Source: Verrucomicrobiaceae bacterium E54 (GTDB lineage: Bacteria; Verrucomicrobiota; Verrucomicrobiia; Verrucomicrobiales; Akkermansiaceae). From it: a stretch of 64,000 nucleotides of DNA. A program made the translations under genes and the position numbers. Shown here piece after piece: positions 60,019 to 64,000 of this stretch (the stretch's first letter is position 1; the number at the start of each line of letters is the position of its first letter). The stretch is taken from contig JAKZES010000003.1 of NCBI GenBank assembly GCA_022548915.1, positions 162,754-226,753 of the forward strand, written 5' to 3'. Under the pieces are notes generated by a model. The model was not told the origin of the DNA. It did no database searches and saw only the letters and a program-made list of their open reading frames with translations.

Positions 60019-61863
60019 ATGAGCGACGCGACTGCCGAAAAACACGTCTTCCAGGCCGAGATCCAGCAACTGCTCGATCTGGTCGTCCACTCCCTCTACA
60101 CCGACCGCGAGATCTTCCTGCGCGAGCTGATCTCCAATGCCAGCGACGCGATGGAGAAGCTGCGCCACGTCGAGGCGACCGAGAAGGACGTCCACGACGC
60201 CGGGCTGCCGTTGCAGGTCGAGATCATCGCCGACAAGGAGGCCGGGACGCTGACGATCCAAGACCACGGGATCGGGATGACCCATGACGAGCTGGTGGAG
60301 AACCTCGGCACCATCGCGCATTCCGGCACCAAGGCTTTCCTGCAGGCGATGAAGGACAGTGGCAAGTCGCCGGAGACCATGATCGGCCAGTTCGGGGTCG
60401 GCTTCTACTCGGCCTTCATGGTGGCCGACGAGGTGAAGGTCTTCACCCGCAGCTGGCGCAAGGACGGCGAGGGGCTGGTGTGGACCAGCGACGGCACCAG
60501 CGGCTACGAGATCGAGCCCGCCGAGGGTGTGGCGCGTGGCACCAAGATCGTGCTCAAGCTCAAGGAGGACCAGAAGGAGTATGCCGAGGAATACCGGGTG
60601 AAGCACCTGGTCGAGACCTACAGCAACTTCGTCGGCTTCCCGGTGATGATCGATGGCAAGCGCGTCAACGAGGTCGAGGCGCTGTGGCTGAAGAACAAGA
60701 GCGAGATCAGCGACGACGAATACAAGGAGTTCTACAAGTTCCAGGCGAAGGCTTTCGACGAGCCGCAGTACCGGCTGCATTTCTCGGCCGACGCGCCGCT
60801 GGAGATCAACGCGCTGGTCTTCGTGCCCTCGGAAAATCCGGAGAACATGGGATTCGGCAAGGTGGATCCGGGCGTTGCGCTCTACTGCAAGAAGGTCCTC
60901 ATCGATCCCGAGCCGAAGGGTCTGCTGCCCGACTGGATGCGCTTCCTCAAGGGGGTGATCGACAGCGCCGACCTGCCGCTGAACATCTCGCGGGAGACCA
61001 TGCAGGACAGCGCACTGGTGCGGAAGATCGGCACGGTGATCAGCAAGCGGGTGCTCAAGATGTTCGACAAGGAGGCCGACGCCGATCCGGAGAAATGGCG
61101 CGCGTTCTACAAGAAGTTCGACCGCTTCTTCAAGGAGGGCGTGGCGACCGACTTCGCCAACAAGGAGGCGCTGGCGAAGCTGTTGCGTTTCGAAACCTCG
61201 ATGACCGAGGCCGGCGAAGTGGCGGGCCTCAAGGACTATCTTTCACGGGCGAAGGACGGCCAGGAGGAGATCTATTACATTGTCGGTAATTCGCGCGACC
61301 AGATCGAGGCGAGTCCCTACCTCGAAGCCTTCAAGACCCGCGGGCTGGAGGTGATCTACTTCACCGATGCGGTGGACGAATACGTGGCCGACTCGCTGGC
61401 GGAGTTCGACGGCAAGAAGCTGCGCTCGATCACCAAGGGCGGCGTGGATCTCGACGATGCCGAGGTCGAGGGTGAGGCGCTCTCCGAGGAGGAGACGACC
61501 GCCCTGTGCGAGTTCCTGAAGACCGAGTTCGGCGACAAGGTGACCAAGGTCGGGGCCGGCAAGCGGCTGGTCGACAGTCCGGTGGTCGCGCTGGTGCCGG
61601 AGGATGCCATGACGCCGCAGATGCGGCAGATGATGAAGGCGATGGACGAGAACTTCTCCGACGAGGTGAAGGTCGAGCTCGAGATCAACCCGCGTCACGA
61701 GCTGATCAAGCGTCTGGCTTCGGCCAAGGACGACAATGCGGACCTCGCCAAGATGGTGGCGGGTCAGCTTCTCGACAACGCGCTGATGGCCGCCGGTCTG
61801 CTCGAGGATGCCCGCGACACCGTGCGACGGATGAACGAGCTGATGGCCAAGGCGCTGGGGTAG
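60019..61863 (+). CDS. htpG: Molecular chaperone HtpG (Hsp90)
   Basis: HtpG is the bacterial Hsp90, an ATP-dependent dimeric chaperone of the cytoplasm. The GHKL ATPase domain has LRELISNASDAMEKLR (about residues 31-46), LTIQDHGIGMTHDELVENLG near 77-96 and GQFGVGFYSAFMVAD near 121-135. The middle domain has FKTRGLEVIYFTDAVDEY near 434, and a C-terminal dimerisation domain ends the protein. The length of 614 aa is normal. The ATG at 60019 lies 10 nt after a good promoter. Confidence 0.97.
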   Translation: MSDATAEKHVFQAEIQQLLDLVVHSLYTDREIFLRELISNASDAMEKLRHVEATEKDVHDAGLPLQVEIIADKEAGTLTIQDHGIGMTHDELVENLGTIAHSGTKAFLQAMKDSGKSPETMIGQFGVGFYSAFMVADEVKVFTRSWRKDGEGLVWTSDGTSGYEIEPAEGVARGTKIVLKLKEDQKEYAEEYRVKHLVETYSNFVGFPVMIDGKRVNEVEALWLKNKSEISDDEYKEFYKFQAKAFDEPQYRLHFSADAPLEINALVFVPSENPENMGFGKVDPGVALYCKKVLIDPEPKGLLPDWMRFLKGVIDSADLPLNISRETMQDSALVRKIGTVISKRVLKMFDKEADADPEKWRAFYKKFDRFFKEGVATDFANKEALAKLLRFETSMTEAGEVAGLKDYLSRAKDGQEEIYYIVGNSRDQIEASPYLEAFKTRGLEVIYFTDAVDEYVADSLAEFDGKKLRSITKGGVDLDDAEVEGEALSEEETTALCEFLKTEFGDKVTKVGAGKRLVDSPVVALVPEDAMTPQMRQMMKAMDENFSDEVKVELEINPRHELIKRLASAKDDNADLAKMVAGQLLDNALMAAGLLEDARDTVRRMNELMAKALG

Positions 61864-62024
61864 GAGTGGCGCTCTGCGAGCGCCATGCCGGGGCGGGTCG
61901 GCTTGCAGCCGACTCGGTGTGGCGGAGTCGCCCATCTCGGTCGGGAGGTCACACTCGCGGCCTGCCTCTTTCCGCGACGTGGACGTCGCCCGGCCCCGTC
62001 ATGGCTCTTGGAAAGAGCCACTCC
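61863..62024. repeat. Palindromic intergenic repeat, GGAGTGGC family
   Basis: The left arm begins GGAGTGGCGCTCTGCGAGCG then CCATGCCGGGGCG. The right arm, in reverse complement, begins GGAGTGGCTCTTTCCAAGAG then CCATGACGGGGCC. Each arm has a small inner hairpin (GGCGCTNNNNNAGCGCC). The element, 162 bp, starts on the last base of the htpG stop codon and ends 2 nt before the stop of the next, convergent gene. Confidence 0.75.
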
Positions 62025-62026
62025 CT

Positions 62027-62383
62027 TCAACGCTCGGCGACCGACAGGCTCGGCAGGCAGTTGATCAGGAAACGCCCGGTGCGTTCGGCGTCGTTGCGGA
62101 TGGCTTCGGCCTCGCTGCCCAAAGGATTGAGTTCGAGGTCCAACGCACCCTCATCCGCGGGCGCGGGCACGGACACGAAGACTTCTTTCGGAACCGGCTT
62201 TTCCTGTGGCGACAGCACGACGACGAGCGCGACGACGGCAGTGGCGGGGAGTGCTAGCCATGCGGGTGAGAGATGCCGGTGGCGCTGACGGAGCGCCGCG
62301 TGGATGCGGGCCTCGAGACCGGGGCGGACCGGGATTTCGGGAGCCTGCAGGCGAAGCAGGCGGTCGATGTCGGACTCGTTCAT
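62027..62383 (-). CDS. Small membrane protein, probable anti-sigma partner
   Basis: This 118-aa protein has a cytoplasmic N-terminus (DIDRLLRLQAPEIPVRPGLEARI), one transmembrane helix (WLALPATAVVALVVVL, about 42-57) and an extracytoplasmic tail. Its ATG overlaps the stop of the ECF sigma gene by 4 nt, the usual layout of an anti-sigma factor that holds its sigma factor at the membrane. No zinc-binding HxxxCxxC motif is present, so it is not a ZAS-type anti-sigma; the role is inferred from position and topology. Confidence 0.65.
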   Translation of the reverse strand: MNESDIDRLLRLQAPEIPVRPGLEARIHAALRQRHRHLSPAWLALPATAVVALVVVLSPQEKPVPKEVFVSVPAPADEGALDLELNPLGSEAEAIRNDAERTGRFLINCLPSLSVAER

Positions 62384-62985
62384 GACGGGACGTGGGCGTT
62401 GTTCCAGATGGAGGGAAGCGGTGGCGGGGTGTTGGGCAGCGGCGGCGGACCGGACGAATCCTTGCGAATTGCCTCGGCCAGGGTTTTGCGGGCGCGATGG
62501 ACGAGCACCTTCACCGCGCCCTCGCGCTTGCCGAGAATCCGGCTGACTTCGGCGAGCGGCAGATCCTCGCGGTAGTGCAGCCAGAGGGCGCTGAAGGCAT
62601 CCCGGGTGAGATGCTTCTCGGCGGTCCGCCACAGGTCGGGGGCAATCGAAGGTTCGGGAGCGGGAATGACCGTGTCGATCTCAAGCGCAGGCAGAGGGCG
62701 CTTCTTGCGCAGCATCGAAATCGACTGCCGACGGGCGATGGTCAGCAGCCACGGAAGCAGTGGGCGTGAGGGATCGAAGTGATTCAGTTTTCGCCAGGCC
62801 CGCACGAAGGTGTCCTGGGTCAGGTCCTCGGCGTCCTGACGGTTGCGGGTGAGGGTGAGGAGAAACCCGAAGACCCGCGGATGCAGTTCGTGGACGAGGC
62901 GGTCGAAGGAGGCCGCCGAGCCGGCACGACTTTCCCGGACGAGCGCGGCCTCGTCCGGGGTCGGGTGCTCCTGGTTTTCGGGCAT
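62380..62985 (-). CDS. ECF-type RNA polymerase sigma factor
   Basis: Region 2 is complete: FDRLVHELHPRVFGFLLTL, then NRQDAEDLTQDTFVRAWRKL (about 49-68), with the DAEDLTQDTF hallmark, and LPWLLTIARRQ. Region 4 has FSALWLHYREDLPLAEVSRI then LGKREGAVKVLVHRARKTL, a helix-turn-helix that reads the -35 element. The C-terminus has a Pro-rich tail. It drives a small regulon, probably including itself. It starts 41 nt after the end of the upstream gene at 63027 on the same strand and overlaps the putative anti-sigma gene. Confidence 0.93.
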   Translation of the reverse strand: MPENQEHPTPDEAALVRESRAGSAASFDRLVHELHPRVFGFLLTLTRNRQDAEDLTQDTFVRAWRKLNHFDPSRPLLPWLLTIARRQSISMLRKKRPLPALEIDTVIPAPEPSIAPDLWRTAEKHLTRDAFSALWLHYREDLPLAEVSRILGKREGAVKVLVHRARKTLAEAIRKDSSGPPPLPNTPPPLPSIWNNAHVPS

Positions 62986-63026
62986 GCGTCCGGCAGTCTA
63001 GACGATGAATGCCGATGGGGACAGGA

Positions 63027-63908
63027 TCATTCGCCAATGCGATCGAAGGCGCCGTCTTTCTCCATCATCTCCATCATGGTGGTGCTGGGCAGGCTGAGGG
63101 TGCAGTTCACCCGCCGTCCACCGTCCTCGGCGCGGGCCTCGAACCGCATGTCGGCGTCGCGAAGGATGGCGTTGCCGAGTTGACCGAGGGCAATCATGCC
63201 GTCCATCACCTTGCGGAAGCGTTCGCCATCGGCGGGGTCGGCGGTCTCGATGAGCATCCGGCCTTCCATGCGGTCACCGGCTTCCGCCACCGCAATCTTG
63301 AGGGTCTCGGCATGGCCGAGCAGTTTGGAACCATCGTCATCCATCTCGACTTCGGACAGGTTCGCGGATCCGACCAGGAAGGGAGCCGTGGAGCCGGCGG
63401 CGACGAAGGGGTCGGGGTCCATGCCAGTGCCTCCCAGCGTGTCCATCGCGGTTTTGAGCAGGGATTCAAAATGGCTGAACACCAGGGTGTCGTCGGCGGC
63501 GAAGAAGGCGTGCTGGCGCTTCTCCTTGTCGGTCCAGGAGTGGATGGTGAACTGGCCCTTCTTCTCCGAGCTGTAGTCATCGGCCGCGGCCACGAGATCC
63601 TCGAGATGGGCGCGGTCGAAGCTGCCCTGGATGATGGCGACCGCCCGGTCCTTGCCGCCGTCGCCGTAGAGGGTGATGCCCGCGAGATCGGTCACGGGGT
63701 TGATCGAGAACATCCGCTTCACGGCGCGGAGCTGGGCGCCCTGCTTGTCTTCGATGGTCTCGACGACGCGTTTTCCGATTTCGGTGTCGCGCACCGCTTC
63801 GAGATCGGCATGCAGCCACCAGTTGGCGTCGGGGGAAATGTGGGAGGGGTTGAGCTCGGCGGCGTGGACCGAGGCGCTGAGGATGAGTGGAAGGATGAGA
63901 GGTTTCAT
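63027..63908 (-). CDS. Exported hypothetical protein, 293 aa
   Basis: A signal peptide (KPLILPLILSASVHA, cut near AAE at about 17) is followed by a soluble domain with WWLHADLEAVRDTEIGKRVV and LAGITLYGDGGKDRAVAIIQG. It resembles exported Verrucomicrobial/Planctomycete proteins that start with 'ad..W.lHlDld.lr.s..G' and are of unknown function. It is upstream of the ECF sigma factor on the same strand with a 41-bp gap, so it could belong to the same stress-response operon. The ATG at 63908 gives the signal peptide. The frame is complete. Confidence 0.7.
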   Translation of the reverse strand: MKPLILPLILSASVHAAELNPSHISPDANWWLHADLEAVRDTEIGKRVVETIEDKQGAQLRAVKRMFSINPVTDLAGITLYGDGGKDRAVAIIQGSFDRAHLEDLVAAADDYSSEKKGQFTIHSWTDKEKRQHAFFAADDTLVFSHFESLLKTAMDTLGGTGMDPDPFVAAGSTAPFLVGSANLSEVEMDDDGSKLLGHAETLKIAVAEAGDRMEGRMLIETADPADGERFRKVMDGMIALGQLGNAILRDADMRFEARAEDGGRRVNCTLSLPSTTMMEMMEKDGAFDRIGE

Positions 63909-63971
63909 GTTGAGCGCGGATTCGTCCGGGGGTACGCGGTGGGGTGGGGGGATGGTTACATGGAGTGGCAT

Positions 63972-64000
63972 GGAGTGGCGCTCTGCGAGCGCCATGCCGG
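63972..64000. repeat. Start of another GGAGTGGC-family palindromic repeat, cut by the window end
   Basis: The last 29 bases are identical to the first 29 bases of the repeat at 61863 (GGAGTGGCGCTCTGCGAGCG and on to GCCATGCCGG). The right arm lies outside the window. Confidence 0.7.

Noticed and set aside
1..64000. CRISPR array or cas genes
   Set aside because: No array of regularly spaced repeats and no Cas-like protein was found; the only tandem repeat of note is the 12-bp pair at 42943.

Overview
The window is a GC-rich stretch from a bacterium that looks like a member of the Verrucomicrobiota. Pointers are a Verru_Chthon cassette protein A (46429-50151), a PEP-CTERM exosortase substrate (38363-38977), an eboC/eboE pair beside a type III polyketide synthase, and frequent GTG/TTG starts placed only 5-9 nt behind -10-like hexamers (leaderless style). 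No rRNA gene is present, so the genus cannot be fixed from the sequence alone.

Region 1 (1 to about 43080) reads as one end of a large integrated element. Its right end is a tyrosine recombinase (41534-42931 or 43024, minus strand) beside a 45-nt 3' fragment of a tRNA-Arg(ACG) gene (43036-43080) that still has its terminator. The intact tRNA-Arg and the left end were not seen in this window. From left to right the element carries: a small TPR-like operon (5-834); an IS3-family insertion sequence that cut a small gene (912-2533); a sialate-O-acetylesterase-like protein whose catalytic positions are replaced; a duplicated 3' scrap of the first TPR gene (4906-5019); an AT-richer HEAT/zinc-ribbon membrane protein; then a cluster with a SLOG-type 'molybdenum carrier', DUF4326, DUF5131 (phage Gp37/Gp68-like) and DUF3987 proteins (6871-11192).

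The core of the element is a complete type 1 BREX phage-defence locus read leftward (30877 to 11695): brxA, brxB, brxC, an OGG-fold glycosylase-like gene, pglX, an FRG-domain gene, a 798-aa zinc-ribbon/PD-(D/E)XK nuclease-like gene translationally coupled to a 325-aa protein of unknown function, pglZ and brxL. The four accessory genes sit inside the operon with overlaps or gaps of a few bases, except for one 146-bp gap. The nuclease plus its 325-aa partner are the best candidate here for an undescribed defence module. BrxL also lacks a recognisable C-terminal Lon domain and instead ends in what looks like a MIT_C (phospholipase-D-like) domain.

Just right of BREX lie two divergent operons (31119-35867). 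One encodes a TPR protein and a separate peptidase-like protein that has lost its metal-binding residues. The other encodes two unknown proteins and a fused TPR + HExxH protein. By eye the two sets are related. The rest of the element (35979-41345) holds a DUF2809 membrane protein, an XRE regulator, two secreted proteins, a tandem pair of paralogues and several unknowns.

Region 2 (43081-64000) reads as resident chromosome, with a small methyltransferase/endonuclease-like pair squeezed between the attachment site and an intact tRNA-Pro(CGG). It then carries the Verru_Chthon protein, a DEAD-box RNA helicase (with DEVD), a polyketide operon (methyltransferase, FAD oxidoreductase, type III PKS) facing eboE-eboC, a rhomboid protease, an SGNH esterase, htpG, and an ECF sigma factor with a small membrane partner. 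Long palindromic intergenic repeats (51907-52011, 55725-55870, 58078-58215, 61863-62024, 63972-end) were seen only in this region, which supports the boundary. All comparisons were made by reading; no searches were run.
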